Source of the DNA: Amia ocellicauda | Lineage: Eukaryota > Chordata > Actinopteri > Amiiformes > Amiidae | Reading direction: 5' to 3' | Assembly (NCBI RefSeq): GCF_036373705.1 | Contig: NC_089863.1 | Coordinates: 35,787,227 to 35,851,226 of the forward strand | Length of the DNA stretch: 64,000 bases | Shown here: piece after piece, positions 1-11,050 of the stretch | How the letters are laid out: the number at the start of each line of letters is the position of its first letter | How positions within the stretch are numbered: position 1 is the stretch's first letter | Position numbers and translations under genes: made by a program | The notes under the pieces: model-generated | Database searches by the model: none | What the model saw: the letters and a program-made list of their open reading frames with translations, nothing else | Told to the model about the DNA's origin: nothing

Positions 1-14
1 AGCCAGGCCTCTCG

Positions 15-134
15 GCTTGCGGCCACACCGTCCTGAACGCGCCCGAATTCGTAAGATCTCGGAAGCTAAACGGGGCAGTACTTGGTCAGTACTTGGATGG
101 GAGACCTCCTGGAAATACCTGGTGCTGCAAGCTT
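15..134 (+). rRNA. 5S rRNA, copy 1 (variant)
   Basis: Full 120-nt length, with the box C-like TGGATGGGAGACC intact. The middle reads GCAGTACTTGGTCAGTACTT in place of GCAGGGCCTGG, which damages the intermediate element, so it is probably not a normal gene. Confidence 0.8.
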
Positions 135-320
135 TTACGTCTCCTGGGTAACTTTATCATAGCTCTTAATTCTCTCTTTCTGTCTGGAGGAGATATAATT
201 GAAGAATTGTACACGTACCCAGCTACTGTCAACACCCTTTGCTGCACTGATATTTTTCCCTCCATTTTTCTCTTTTTTTTTTTTTTTTTTTGCTGGAAAT
301 TCCGTCAATACCCGCCAGCC

Positions 321-326
321 TTTAAG
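321..326 (+). promoter_or_regulatory. TATA-like element of 5S units (representative)
   Basis: TTTAAG lies 31 to 26 bases before the 5S gene at 352. Most units keep it at the same distance; several have ATTAAG, ATTAAT or TTTTAG instead. A TATA-like box near -28 is typical of fish 5S spacers. Its promoter role here is inferred. Confidence 0.5.
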
Positions 327-351
327 AGACATCATGCAGCCAGACATCTCG

Positions 352-471
352 GCTTGCGGCCACACCATCCTAAACGCGCCCGATCTCGTCAGATCTCGGA
401 AGCTAAACGGGGCAGGGCCTGGTCAGTATTTGGATGGGAGACCTCCTAGAAATACCAGGTGATGCAAGCTT
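352..471 (+). rRNA. 5S rRNA, copy 2
   Basis: All blocks are present, with GAAGCTAAACGGGGCAGGG, TGGATGGGAGACC and a T5 terminator. Small changes are CCTAGAAATACC and GATGCAAGC near the end. Confidence 0.88.
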
Positions 472-474
472 TTT
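470..474 (+). terminator. RNA polymerase III T-run terminator (representative)
   Basis: Five T residues directly follow the GCAAGC end of the 5S gene at 352. Most units have four or five T residues here, which is enough for pol III termination. A few units, such as those at 9,391 and 11,051, have the run weakened. Confidence 0.6.
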
Positions 475-679
475 ACGTCTCCTGGGTAACTTCATCGTAG
501 CTCTTAATACTCTCTTTCAGTCTGGAGGAGATATAATTGAAGAATTGTACACGTACCTGGCTACTTTCAACACCCTTTGCTGCACTGATATTTTTCCCTC
601 CATTTTTCTTTTTTTTTTTGCTGGCAGTTCCGTCAATACCCGCCAGCCTTTAAGAGACATCATGCAGCCAGGCGTCTCG

Positions 680-799
680 GCTTGCGGCCACACCATCCTG
701 AACGCGCCCGATCTCGTCAGATCTCGGAAGCTAAACGGGGCAGGACCTGGTCAGTACTTGAATGTGAGACCTCCTGGAAATACCTGGTGCTGCAAGCTT
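680..799 (+). rRNA. 5S rRNA, copy 3
   Basis: 120 nt. Box C reads TGAATGTGAGACC, a subtype shared with copies 15, 28, 29, 31 and 34. Confidence 0.85.
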
Positions 800-1007
800 T
801 TACGTCTCCTGGGTAACTTTATCGTAGCTCTTAATACTCTCTATCTGTCTGGAGGAGATATAATTCAAGTATTGTACACGTACCCGGCTACTTTCAACAC
901 CCTTTGCTGCACTGGTATTTTTCCCTCTATTTTTCTTTTTTTTTTTTGCTGGCAGTTCCGTCAATACCCGCCATTCTTTAAGAGACATCATGCAGCCAGG
1001 CATCTCG

Positions 1008-1127
1008 GCTTGCGGCCACACCATCCTGAACGCGCCCGATCTCGTCAGATCTCGGAAGCTAAACGGGGCAGGACCTGGTCAGTACTTGATTGTGAGACCT
1101 CCTGGAAATACCTAGTGCTGCAAGATT
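1008..1127 (+). rRNA. 5S rRNA, copy 4
   Basis: 120 nt. Box C reads TGATTGTGAGACC, and the 3' end reads GCAAGATTTT, which weakens the terminal stem. Copy 16 is its near twin. Confidence 0.82.
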
Positions 1128-1352
1128 TTACGTCTCCTGGGTAACTTTATCGTTGCTCTTTATACTCTCTATCTGTCTGGAGGAGATATATTTGAAGTAT
1201 TGTACACGTACCCAGCTACTTTCAACACCTTTTGCTGCAATGATATTTTTCCCTCCATTTTTCTTTTTCTTTTTATTTTTTTATTTTTTTTTGCTGGAAG
1301 TTCCGTCAATACCCGCCAACCTTTAAGAGACATCATGCAGCCAGGCCTTTCG

Positions 1353-1472
1353 GCTTGTGGCCACACCGTCCTGAATGCGCCCGATCTCGTCAGATCTCGG
1401 AAGATAAACGGGGCAGGGCCTGGTCAGTACTTGGATGGGAGACCTCCTAGAAATACCAGGTGCTGCAAGCTT
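1353..1472 (+). rRNA. 5S rRNA, copy 5
   Basis: 120 nt, starting GCTTGTGGCC, with box C TGGATGGGAGACC and a T5 terminator. Box A reads GAAGATAAACGG, and copy 17 is its twin. Confidence 0.85.
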
Positions 1473-1681
1473 TTTACGTCACCTGAGTAACTTCATCGTA
1501 GCTCTTAATACTCTCTTTCTGTCTGGAGGAGATATAATTCAAGTATTGTACACGTACCCGGCTACTTTCAACACCCTTTGCTGCACTGGTATTTTTCCCT
1601 CTATTTTTCTTTTTTTTCTTTGCTGGCAGTTCCGTCAATACCCGCCAGCCTTTAAGAGACATCATGCAGCCAGGCATCTCG

Positions 1682-1801
1682 GCTTGCGGCCACACCATCC
1701 TGAACGCGCCCGATCTCGTCAGATCTCGGAAACTGAATGGGGCAGGACCTGGTCAGTACTTGATTGTGAGACCTCCTGGAAATACCTAGTGCTGCAAGCT
1801 T
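1682..1801 (+). rRNA. 5S rRNA, copy 6
   Basis: 120 nt of the GAAACTGAATGGGGC plus TGATTGTGAG subtype. Copies 11, 18 and 21 are almost the same. Confidence 0.82.
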
Positions 1802-2026
1802 TTACGTCTCCTGGGTAACTTTATCGTTGCTCTTTATACTCTCTATCTGTCTGGAGGAGATATAATTGAATTATTGTACACGTACCCGTCTACTTTCAAC
1901 ACCCTTTGCTGCACTGATATTTTTCCCTCCATTTTTCTTTTTCTTTTTCTTTTTTTATTTTTTTTTGCTGGAAGTTCCGTCAATACCCGCCAGCCATTAA
2001 GAGACATCATGCAGCCAGGCCTCTTG

Positions 2027-2146
2027 GCTTGCGGCCACACCATCCTGAACGCGCCCGATCTCGGAAGATCTCGGAAACTAAACGGGGCAGGACCTGGTCA
2101 GTACTTGGATTGGAGATCTTCTGGAAATACCAGGTGCTGCCAGCTT
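2027..2146 (+). rRNA. 5S rRNA, copy 7 (diverged)
   Basis: 120 nt with CTCGGAAGATCTCGGAAAC in the middle, TGGATTGGAGATCTTCTGG as box C and CTGCCAGC at the end. Copies 12, 19 and 22 are the same subtype. The box C changes suggest a poor gene. Confidence 0.78.
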
Positions 2147-2355
2147 TTTACTTCTCCTGGGGAACTTCATCGTAGCTCTTAATACTCTCTATCTGTATGG
2201 AGAATATATAATTGAAGTATTGTACACGTACCCGGCTACTTTCAACACCCTTTGCTGCACTGATATTTTTACCACCATTTCTCTTTTTTTTATTTGCTGG
2301 ATGTTCCGTCAAAACCCGCCAACCATTAATAGACATCATGCAGCCAGGCCTCTTG

Positions 2356-2475
2356 GCTTGCAGCCACACCGTCCTGAACGCCCCCGATCTCATCAGATCT
2401 TGGAATTTAAACGGGGCAGGGCCTGGTCAGTACTTGGATGGGTGACCTCCTGGAAATACCTGTTGCTGCAAGCTT
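2356..2475 (+). rRNA. 5S rRNA, copy 8 (diverged)
   Basis: 120 nt, starting GCTTGCAGCC, with GGAATTTAAACGG in box A and TGGATGGGTGACC in box C. Copy 13 is its twin. Confidence 0.8.
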
Positions 2476-2691
2476 TTACGTCTCCTGGGTAACTTTATCG
2501 TAGCTCTTAATATTCTCTATCTGTCTGGAAGAGATATAATTGAAGTATTGTACACGTTCCCGGCTACTTTCAACACCCTTTCCTGAACTGATATTTTTCC
2601 CTCCATTTTTCTTTTTTTTTTTTTTTTTTTTGCTGGAAATTCCGTCAATACCCGCCAGCCTTTAAGAGACATCATGCAGCCAGACATCTCG

Positions 2692-2811
2692 GCTTGCGGC
2701 CACACCGTCCTGAACACGCCCGATCTTGTCAGATCTTGGAAGCTAAACGGGGCAAGGCCTGGTCAGTACTTGGATGGGTGTCGTCCTGGAAATACCAGGT
2801 GCTGCAAGCTT
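2692..2811 (+). rRNA. 5S rRNA, copy 9
   Basis: 120 nt with TTGGAAGCTAAACGGGGCAA and TGGATGGGTGTCGTCCTGG, followed by a T5 terminator. Confidence 0.82.
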
Positions 2812-3022
2812 TTTACGTCTCCTGGGTAACTTCATCGTAGCTCTTAATACTCTCTTTCAGTCTGGAGGAGATATAATTGAAGAATTGTACACGTACCTGG
2901 CTACTTTCAACACCCTTTGCTGCACTGATATTTTTACCACCATTTCTCTTTTTTTTTTATTTGCTGGATGTTCCGTCAAAACCCGCCAACCATTAAGAGA
3001 CATCATGCAGCCAGGCCTCTTG

Positions 3023-3142
3023 GCTTGCAGCCACACCCTCCTGAACGCCCCCGATCTCATCAGATCTTGGAATTTAAACGGGGCAGGGCCTGGTCAGTAC
3101 TTGGATGGGAGACCTCCTAGAAATTCCTGGTGCTGCAAGCTT
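3023..3142 (+). rRNA. 5S rRNA, copy 10
   Basis: 120 nt. The 5' half matches copy 8 (GCTTGCAGCC, GGAATTTAAACGG) and the 3' half matches the TGGATGGGAGACC class, so it looks like a gene-conversion mosaic. Confidence 0.82.
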
Positions 3143-3351
3143 TTTACGTCACCTGAGTAACTTCATCGTAGCTCTTAATACTCTCTTTCTGTCTGGAGGA
3201 GATATAATTCAAGTATTGTACACGTACCCGGCTACTTTCAACACCCTTTGCTGCACTGGTATTTTTCCCTCTATTTTTCTTTTTTTTCTTTGCTGGCAGT
3301 TCCGTCAATACCCGCCAGCCTTTAAGAGACATCATGCAGCCAGGCATCTCG

Positions 3352-3471
3352 GCTTGCGGCCACACCATCCTGAACGCGCCCGATCTCGTCAGATCTCGGA
3401 AACTGAATGGGGCAGGACCTGGTCAGTACTTGATTGTGAGACCTCCTGGAAATACCTAGTGCTGCAAGCTT
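3352..3471 (+). rRNA. 5S rRNA, copy 11
   Basis: 120 nt. It lies 1,670 bp after copy 6 and matches it through gene and spacer. Confidence 0.82.
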
Positions 3472-3696
3472 TTACGTCTCCTGGGTAACTTTATCGTTGC
3501 TCTTTATACTCTCTATCTGTCTGGAGGAGATATAATTGAATTATTGTACACGTACCCGTCTACTTTCAACACCCTTTGCTGCACTGATATTTTTCCCTCC
3601 ATTTTTCTTTTTCTTTTTCTTTTTTTATTTTTTTTTGCTGGAAGTTCCGTCAATACCCGCCAGCCATTAAGAGACATCATGCAGCCAGGCCTCTTG

Positions 3697-3816
3697 GCTT
3701 GCGGCCACACCATCCTGAACGCGCCCGATCTCGGAAGATCTCGGAAACTAAACGGGGCAGGACCTGGTCAGTACTTGGATTGGAGATCTTCTGGAAATAC
3801 CAGGTGCTGCCAGCTT
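3697..3816 (+). rRNA. 5S rRNA, copy 12 (diverged)
   Basis: 120 nt. Twin of copy 7 at a 1,670-bp distance, with the same TGGATTGGAGATC box C. Confidence 0.78.
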
Positions 3817-4025
3817 TTTACTTCTCCTGGGGAACTTCATCGTAGCTCTTAATACTCTCTATCTGTCTGGAGAATATATAATTGAAGTATTGTACACGTA
3901 CCCGGCTACTTTCAACACCCTTTGCTGCACTGATATTTTTACCACCATTTCTCTTTTTTTTATTTGCTGGATGTTCCGTCAAAACCCGCCAACCATTAAT
4001 AGACATCATGCAGCCAGGCCTCTTG

Positions 4026-4145
4026 GCTTGCAGCCACACCGTCCTGAACGCCCCCGATCTCATCAGATCTTGGAATTTAAACGGGGCAGGGCCTGGTCAG
4101 TACTTGGATGGGTGACCTCCTGGAAATACCTGTTGCTGCAAGCTT
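4026..4145 (+). rRNA. 5S rRNA, copy 13 (diverged)
   Basis: 120 nt. Twin of copy 8 at a 1,670-bp distance. Confidence 0.8.
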
Positions 4146-4363
4146 TTACGTCTCCTGGGTAACTTTATCGTAGCTCTTAATATTCTCTATCTGTCTGGAA
4201 GAGATATAATTGAAGTATTGTACACGTTCCCGGCTACTTTCAACACCCTTTCCTGAACTGATATTTTTCCCTCCATTTTTCTTTTTTTTTTTTTTTTTTT
4301 TTTGCTGGAAATTCCGTCAATACCCGCCAGCCTTTAAGAGACATCATGCAGCCAGACATCTCG

Positions 4364-4483
4364 GCTTGCGGCCACACCGTCCTGAACGCGCCCGATCTTG
4401 TCAGATCTTGGAAGCTAAACGGGGCAAGGCCTGGTCAGTACTTGGATGGGTGTCCTCCTGGAAATACCAGGTGCTGCAAGCTT
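4364..4483 (+). rRNA. 5S rRNA, copy 14
   Basis: 120 nt, close to copy 9 but with TGTCCTCCTGG. Its downstream spacer switches class, marking a duplication boundary. Confidence 0.82.
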
Positions 4484-4691
4484 TTTACGTCTCCTGGGTA
4501 ACTTCATCGTAGCTCTTAATACTCTCTTTCAGTCTGGAGGAGATATAATTGAAGAATTGTACACGTACCTGGCTACTTTCAACACCCTTTGCTGCACTGA
4601 TATTTTTACCACCATTTCTCTTTTTTTTTTTGCTGGCAGTTCCGTCAATACCCGCCAGCCTTTAAGAGACATCATGCAGCCAGGCGTCTCG

Positions 4692-4811
4692 GCTTGCGGC
4701 CACACCATCCTGAACGCGCCCGATCTCGTCAGATCTCGGAAGCTAAACGGGGCAGGACCTGGTCAGTACTTGAATGTGAGACCTCCTGGAAATACCTGGT
4801 GCTGCAAGCTT
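4692..4811 (+). rRNA. 5S rRNA, copy 15
   Basis: 120 nt. Twin of copy 3 at a distance of 4,012 bp. Confidence 0.85.
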
Positions 4812-5019
4812 TTACGTCTCCTGGGTAACTTTATCGTAGCTCTTAATACTCTCTATCTGTCTGGAGGAGATATAATTCAAGTATTGTACACGTACCCGGC
4901 TACTTTCAACACCCTTTGCTGCACTGGTATTTTTCCCTCTATTTTTCTTTTTTTTTTTTGCTGGCAGTTCCGTCAATACCCGCCATTCTTTAAGAGACAT
5001 CATGCAGCCAGGCATCTCG

Positions 5020-5139
5020 GCTTGCGGCCACACCATCCTGAACGCGCCCGATCTCGTCAGATCTCGGAAGCTAAACGGGGCAGGACCTGGTCAGTACTTG
5101 ATTGTGAGACCTCCTGGAAATACCTAGTGCTGCAAGATT
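5020..5139 (+). rRNA. 5S rRNA, copy 16
   Basis: 120 nt. Twin of copy 4, with the same GCAAGATTTT end. Confidence 0.82.
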
Positions 5140-5364
5140 TTACGTCTCCTGGGTAACTTTATCGTTGCTCTTTATACTCTCTATCTATCTGGAGGAGATA
5201 TATTTGAAGTATTGTACACGTACCCAGCTACTTTCAACACCCTTTGCTGCACTGATATTTTTCCCTCCATTTTTCTTTTTCTTTTTCTTTTTTTATTTTT
5301 TTTTGCTGGAAGTTCCGTCAATACCCGCCAACCTTTAAGAGACATCATGCAGCCAGGCCTTTCG

Positions 5365-5484
5365 GCTTGTGGCCACACCGTCCTGAATGCGCCCGATCTC
5401 GTCAGATCTCGGAAGCTAAACGGGGCAGGGCCTGGTCAGTACTTGGATGGGAGACCTCCTAGAAATACCAGGTGCTGCAAGCTT
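5365..5484 (+). rRNA. 5S rRNA, copy 17
   Basis: 120 nt. Twin of copy 5 but with the standard array box A, GAAGCTAAACGGGG. Box C TGGATGGGAGACC and T5 are intact, making it one of the best candidates for a working copy. Confidence 0.87.
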
Positions 5485-5693
5485 TTTACGTCACCAGAGT
5501 AACTTCATCGTAGCTCTTAATACTCTCTTTCTGTCTGGAGGAGATATAATTCAAGTATTGTACACGTACCCGGCTACTTTCAACACCCTTTGCTGCACTG
5601 GTATTTTTCCCTCTATTTTTCTTTTTTTTCTTTGCTGGCAGTTCCGTCAGTACCCGCCAGCCTTTAAGAGACATCATGCAGCCAGGCATCTCG

Positions 5694-5813
5694 GCTTGCG
5701 GCCACACCATCCTGAACGCGCCCGATCTCGTCAGATCTCGGAAACTGAATGGGGCAGGACCTGGTCAGTACTTGATTGTGAGACCTCCTGGAAATACCTA
5801 GTGCTGCAAGCTT
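5694..5813 (+). rRNA. 5S rRNA, copy 18
   Basis: 120 nt of the copy 6 subtype; repeated again 1,002 bp later as copy 21. Confidence 0.82.
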
Positions 5814-6037
5814 TTACGTCTCCTGGGTAACTTTATCGTTGCTCTTTATACTCTCTATCTGTCTGGAGGAGATATAATTGAATTATTGTACACGTACCCG
5901 TCTACTTTCAACACGCTTTGCTGCACTGATATTTTTCCCTCCATTTTTCTTTTTCTTTTTTTTTTTTATTTTTTTTTGCTGGAAGTTCCGTCAATACCCG
6001 CCAGCCATTAAGAGACATCATGCAGCCAGGCCTCTTG

Positions 6038-6157
6038 GCTTGCGGCCACACCATCCTGAACGCGCCCGATCTCGGAAGATCTCGGAAACTAAACGGGGCA
6101 GGACCTGGTCAGTACTTGGATTGGAGATCTTCTGGAAATACCAGGTGCTGTCAGCTT
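6038..6157 (+). rRNA. 5S rRNA, copy 19 (diverged)
   Basis: 120 nt of the copy 7 subtype, ending CTGTCAGCTTTTT. Confidence 0.78.
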
Positions 6158-6366
6158 TTTACTTCTCCTGGGGAACTTCATCGTAGCTCTTAATACTCTC
6201 TATCTGTCTGGAGAATATATAATTGAAGTATTGTACACGTACCTGGCTACTTTCAACACCCTTTGCTGCACTGATATTTTTACCACCATTTCTCTTTTTT
6301 TTATTTGCTGGATGTTCCGTCGATACCCGCCAACCATTAATAGACATCATGCAGCCAGGCATCTTG

Positions 6367-6486
6367 GCTTCTGGCCACACCGTCCTGAACGCGCCCGTTC
6401 TCGTCAGATCTGGGAAGCTAAACGTGGCAGGGCCTGGTCAGTGTTTGGATGGGAGACCTCCTAGAAATACCAGGTGCTGCAAGCTT
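6367..6486 (+). rRNA. 5S rRNA, copy 20 (diverged)
   Basis: 120 nt, starting GCTTCTGGCC, which does not pair with the GCAAGC end. It also has CGTTCTCGTCAGATCTGGG and TCAGTGTTTGG. Copy 24 shares these changes. Confidence 0.78.
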
Positions 6487-6695
6487 TTTACGTCACCAGA
6501 GTAACTTCATCGTAGCTCTTAATACTCTCTTTCTGTCTGGAGGAGATATAATTCAAGTATTGTACACGTACCCGGCTACTTTCAACACCCTTTGCTGCAC
6601 TGGTATTTTTCCCTCTATTTTTCTTTGTTTTCTTTGCTGGCAGTTCCGTCAATACCCGCCAGCCTTTAAGAGACATCATGCAGCCAGGCATCTCG

Positions 6696-6815
6696 GCTTG
6701 CGGCCACACCATCCTGAACGCGCCCGATCTCGTCAGATCTCGGAAACTGAATGGGGCAGGACCTGGTCAGTACTTGATTGTGAGACCTCCTGGAAATACC
6801 TAGTGCTGCAAGCTT
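6696..6815 (+). rRNA. 5S rRNA, copy 21
   Basis: 120 nt. Twin of copy 18 at 1,002 bp; box A reads GAAACTGAATGGGGC. Confidence 0.82.
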
Positions 6816-7038
6816 TTACGTCTCCTGGGTAACTTTATCGTTGCTCTTTATACTCTCTATCTGTCTGGAGGAGATATAATTGAATTATTGTACACGTACC
6901 CGTCTACTTTCAACACCCTTTGCTGCACTGATATTTTTCCCTCCATTTTTCTTTTTCTTTTTTTTTTTTTTTTTTTTTGCTGGAAGTTCCGTCAATACCC
7001 GCCAGCCATTAAGAGACATCATGCAGCCAGGCCTCTTG

Positions 7039-7158
7039 GCTTGCGGCCACACCATCCTGAACGCGCCCGATCTCGGAAGATCTCGGAAACTAAACGGGGC
7101 AGGACCTGGTCAGTACTTGGATTGGAGATCTTCTGGAAATACCAGGTGCTGCCAGCTT
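7039..7158 (+). rRNA. 5S rRNA, copy 22 (diverged)
   Basis: 120 nt of the copy 7 subtype, with box C TGGATTGGAGATC. Confidence 0.78.
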
Positions 7159-7367
7159 TTTACTTCTCCTGGGGAACTTCATCGTAGCTCTTAATACTCT
7201 CTATCTGTCTGGAGAATATATAATTGAAGTATTGTACACGTACCTGGCTACTTTCAACACCCTTTGCTGCACTGATATTTTTACCACCATTTCTCTTTTT
7301 TTTATTTGCTGGATGTTCCGTCGATACCCGCCAACCATTAATAGACATCATGCAGCCAGGCATCTCG

Positions 7368-7487
7368 GCTTGCGGCCACACCATCCTGAACGCGCCCGAT
7401 CTCGTCAGATCTCGGAAGCTAAACGGGGCAGGACCTGGTCAGTACTTGATTGTGAGACCTCCTGGAAATACCTAGTGCTGCAAGCTT
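7368..7487 (+). rRNA. 5S rRNA, copy 23
   Basis: 120 nt with the standard array box A (GAAGCTAAACGGGGCAGG) and a TGATTGTGAGACC box C. Confidence 0.84.
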
Positions 7488-7706
7488 TTACGTCTCCTGG
7501 GTAACTTTATCGTAGCTCTTTATACTCTCGATCTGTCTGGAGGAGATATAATTGAAGTATTGTACACGTACCCGGCTACTTTCAACACCCTTTGCTGCAC
7601 TGATATTTTTCCCTCCGTTTTTCTTTTTTTTTTTTTTTTTTTTTTTCCTGGAAGTTCCGTCAATACCCGCCAGCCTTTAAGAGACATCATGCAGCCAGGC
7701 ATCTTG

Positions 7707-7826
7707 GCTTCTGGCCACACCGTCCTGAACGCGCCCGTTCTCGTCAGATCTGGGAAGCTAAACGTGGCAGGGCCTGGTCAGTGTTTGGATGGGTGACCTC
7801 CTGGAAATACGAGGTGCTGCAAACTT
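7707..7826 (+). rRNA. 5S rRNA, copy 24 (diverged)
   Basis: 120 nt. The GCTTCTGGCC start matches copy 20; box C is TGGATGGGTGACC and the end reads GCAAACTTTTT. Confidence 0.78.
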
Positions 7827-8047
7827 TTTACGTCTCCTGGGTAACTTCATCGTAGCTCTTAATTCTCTCTTTCTGTCTGGAGGAGATATATTTGAAGAAT
7901 TGTACACGTACCCGGCTACTTTCAACACCCTTTGCTGCACTGATATTTTTCCCTCCGTTTTTCTTTTTTCTTTTTTTTTTTTTTTTGGCTGGAAGTTCCG
8001 TCAATACCCGCCAGCCTTTAAGAGACATCATGCAGCCAGGCCTCTTG

Positions 8048-8167
8048 GCTTGCGGCCACACCGTTCTGAACGTGCCCGATCTCATCAGACCTCGGAAGCT
8101 AAACGGTGCAGGGCCTGGTCAGTACTTGGATGGGTGACCTTCTGGAAATACCAGGTGCTGCAAGCTT
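8048..8167 (+). rRNA. 5S rRNA, copy 25
   Basis: 120 nt with CATCAGACCTCGGAAGCTAA, TGGATGGGTGACCTTCTGG and a T5 terminator. Confidence 0.83.
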
Positions 8168-8381
8168 TTTCGTCTCCTGGGTAACTTCATCGTAGCTCTT
8201 AGTACTCTCTTTCTGTCTGGAGGAGATATATTTGAAGTATTGTACACGTACCCGGCTACTTTCAACACCCTTTGCTGCACTGATATTTTTCCCTCCATAT
8301 TTCTTTTTTCTTTTGTTCTTTGCTGGAAGTTCCGTCAATACCCACCAGCCTTTAAGAGACATCATGCAGCCAGGCTTTTTG

Positions 8382-8501
8382 GCTTGCAGCCACACCGTCC
8401 TGAACGCGCCCGATCTCGTCAGATCTCGGAAGCTAAACGGGGAAGGGTGTGGTCAGTACTTGGATGGGAGACCTCCTGGAAATACCAGGTGCTGCAAGCT
8501 T
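8382..8501 (+). rRNA. 5S rRNA, copy 26
   Basis: 120 nt, starting GCTTGCAGCC, with GGGGAAGGGTGTGGTCAG in the middle; box C TGGATGGGAGACC and T5 are intact. Confidence 0.84.
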
Positions 8502-8716
8502 TTTACGTCACTTGGGTAACTTCATCGTAGCTCTTAATACTCTCTTTCTGTGTGGTGGAGATAAATTTGAATAATTGTACAAGTACCCGACTACTTTCAA
8601 CTCCCTTTGCTGCACTGATATTTTTCCCTCCATTTTTCTTTTACTTTTTTATTTTTTCTGGAAGTTCCGTCAATACCCGCCAGCCTTTAAGAGATATCAT
8701 GCAGCCAGGCCTCTCG

Positions 8717-8836
8717 GCTTGTGGCCACACCGTCCAGAATGCGCCCGATCTCGTCAGATTTCGGAAGCTAAATGGGGCAGGGCCTGGTCAGTACTTGGAT
8801 GGGAGACCTCCTAGAAATACCAGGTGCTGCAAGCTT
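8717..8836 (+). rRNA. 5S rRNA, copy 27
   Basis: 120 nt, starting GCTTGTGGCC, with ATTTCGGAAGCTAAATGGGG; box C and T5 are intact. Confidence 0.85.
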
Positions 8837-9051
8837 TTTACGTCTCCTGGGTAACTTCATCGTAGCACTTAATACTCTCTTTCTGTCTGGAGGAGATATA
8901 ATTGAAGTATTGTACACGTACTCAGCTACTGTCAACACCCTTTGCTGCACTGATATTTTTCAATCCACTTTTCTTTTTTTTTTTTTTTTTTGCTGGAAGT
9001 TCCGTCAATACCCGCCAACCTTTAAGAGACATCATGCAGCCAGGCCTTGCG

Positions 9052-9171
9052 GCTTGCGGCCTCACCGTCCTGAACGCGCCCGATCTCGTCAGATCTCAGA
9101 AGCTAAACGGGGCAGGACCTGGTCAGTACTTGAATGTGAGACCTCCTGGAAATACCTGGTGCTGCAAGCTT
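9052..9171 (+). rRNA. 5S rRNA, copy 28
   Basis: 120 nt, starting GCTTGCGGCCTCACC, with a TGAATGTGAGACC box C. Confidence 0.84.
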
Positions 9172-9390
9172 TTACGTCTCCTGGGTAATTTTATCGTAGC
9201 TCTTAATACTCTCTTTCTGTCTGGAGGAGATATAATTGAAGTATTGTACACGTACCCAGTTACTTTCAACACCCTTTGCTGCACTGATATTTTTCCCTCC
9301 ATTTTTCTATTTTTTTTTTTTTTTTTTCTTGCTGGAAGTTCCATCAATTCCCTCCAGCGTTTAAGAGACATCATGCAGCCAGGCCTCTTG

Positions 9391-9510
9391 GCTTGCGGCC
9401 ACACCATCCTGAACTCGCCCGATCTCGTCAGATCTTGGAAGCTAAACGGGGCAGGACCTGGTCAGTACATGAATGTGAGACCTCCTGGAAATACCTGGTG
9501 CTGCAAGCTC
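9391..9510 (+). rRNA. 5S rRNA, copy 29
   Basis: 120 nt with TACATGAATGTGAGACC. The end reads GCAAGCTCTTACG, so the T-run terminator is lost. Confidence 0.8.
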
Positions 9511-9724
9511 TTACGTCTCCTGGGTAACTTTATCGTAGCTCTTAATTCTCTCTTTCTGTCTGGAGGAGATATAATTGAAGAATTGTACACGTACCCAGCT
9601 ACTTTCAACAGCCTTTCCTGCACTGATATTTTTCCATCCATTTTTCTTTTTTTTTTATTTTTTTGCTGGAAGTTCCGTCAATATCCGCCAGCCTTTAAGA
9701 GACATCATGCAGCCAGGCCTCTTG

Positions 9725-9844
9725 GCTTGTAGTCACACTGTCCTGAACGCGCCCGATCATATCAGATTTCGGAAGCTAAACGGGGCAGGGCCTGGTCAGT
9801 ACTTGGATGTGTGACCTCCTGGAAATACCAGGTGCTGCAAGCTT
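9725..9844 (+). rRNA. 5S rRNA, copy 30 (diverged)
   Basis: 120 nt, starting GCTTGTAGTCACACTG, with GATCATATCAGATTTCGG and TGGATGTGTGACC. Copy 33 is its twin. Confidence 0.8.
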
Positions 9845-10052
9845 TTTACGTCTCCTGGGTAACTTCATCGTAGCTCTTAATACTCTCTTTCTGTCTCCAG
9901 GAGATATAATTGAAGAATTGTACACGTACCCGGCTACTTTCAACACCCTTTGCTGCACTGGTATATTTCCCTCTATTTTTCTTTTTTTTTTTGCTGGCAG
10001 TTCCGTCAATACCCGCCAGCCTTTAAGAGACATCATGCAGCCAGGCATCTCG

Positions 10053-10172
10053 GCTTGCGGCCACACCATCCTGAACGCGCCCGATCTCGTCAGATCTCGC
10101 AAGCTAAACGGGGCAGGACCTGGTCAGTACATGAATGTGAGACCTCCTGGAAATACCTCGTGCTGCAAGCTT
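10053..10172 (+). rRNA. 5S rRNA, copy 31
   Basis: 120 nt with TCTCGCAAGCTAAACGGGG and a TGAATGTGAGACC box C. Confidence 0.84.
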
Positions 10173-10386
10173 TTACGTCTCCTGGGTAACTTTATCGTAG
10201 CTCTTAATACTCTCTATCTGTCTGGAGGAGATATAATTGAAGTATTGTACACGTACCCAGCTACTGTCAACACCCTTTGCTGCACTGATATTTTTCCATC
10301 CATTTTTCTTTTTTTTTTTTTTTTTTGCTGGAAGTTCCGTCAATACCCGCCAACCTTTAAGAGACATCATGCAGCCAGGCCTCTCG

Positions 10387-10506
10387 GCTTGCGGCCACAC
10401 CATCCTGAATGCGCCCGATCTCGTCAGATCTCGGAAGCTAAACGGGGCAGGGCCTGGTCAGTACATGGATGGGAGACCTCCTAGAAATACCAGGTGCTGC
10501 AAGCCT
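10387..10506 (+). rRNA. 5S rRNA, copy 32
   Basis: 120 nt with the standard array box A and TACATGGATGGGAGACC. The end reads GCAAGCCTTTT. Confidence 0.84.
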
Positions 10507-10721
10507 TTTACGTCTCCTGGGTAACTTCATCGTAGCTCTTAATACTCTCTTTCTGTCTCCAGGAGATATAATTGAAGAATTGTCCACTTACTAGGCTACT
10601 TTCAACACCCTTTGCTGCACTGATATTTTTCCCTCCATTTTTCTTTTTATTTTATTTTTTTGCTGGAAGTTCCGTCAATATCCGCCAGCCTTTAAGAGAC
10701 ATCATGCAGCCAGGCCTCTTG

Positions 10722-10841
10722 GCTTGTAGTCACACCGTCCTGAACGCTCCCGATCATATCAGATTTCGGAAGCTAAACGGGGCAGGGCCTGGTCAGTACT
10801 TGGATGTGTGACCTCCTGGAAATACCAGGTGCTGCAAGCTT
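10722..10841 (+). rRNA. 5S rRNA, copy 33 (diverged)
   Basis: 120 nt. Twin of copy 30, 997 bp further on. Confidence 0.8.
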
Positions 10842-11050
10842 TTTACGTCTCCTGGGTAACTTCATCGTAGCTCTTAATACTCTCTTTCTATCTCCAGGAG
10901 ATATAATTGAAGAATTGTACACGTACCCGGCTACTTTCAACACCCTTTGCTGCACTGGTATATTTCCCTCTATTTTTCTTTTTTTTTTTTGCTGGCAGTT
11001 CCGTCAATACCCGCCAGCCTTTAAGAGACATCATGCAGCCAGGCATCTCG

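Noticed and set aside
434-5156. Open frames of up to 236-276 codons on both strands in the first 12 kb
   Set aside because: They are read-through of the 5S gene and spacer repeat, repeat with the same period, and have no protein logic.
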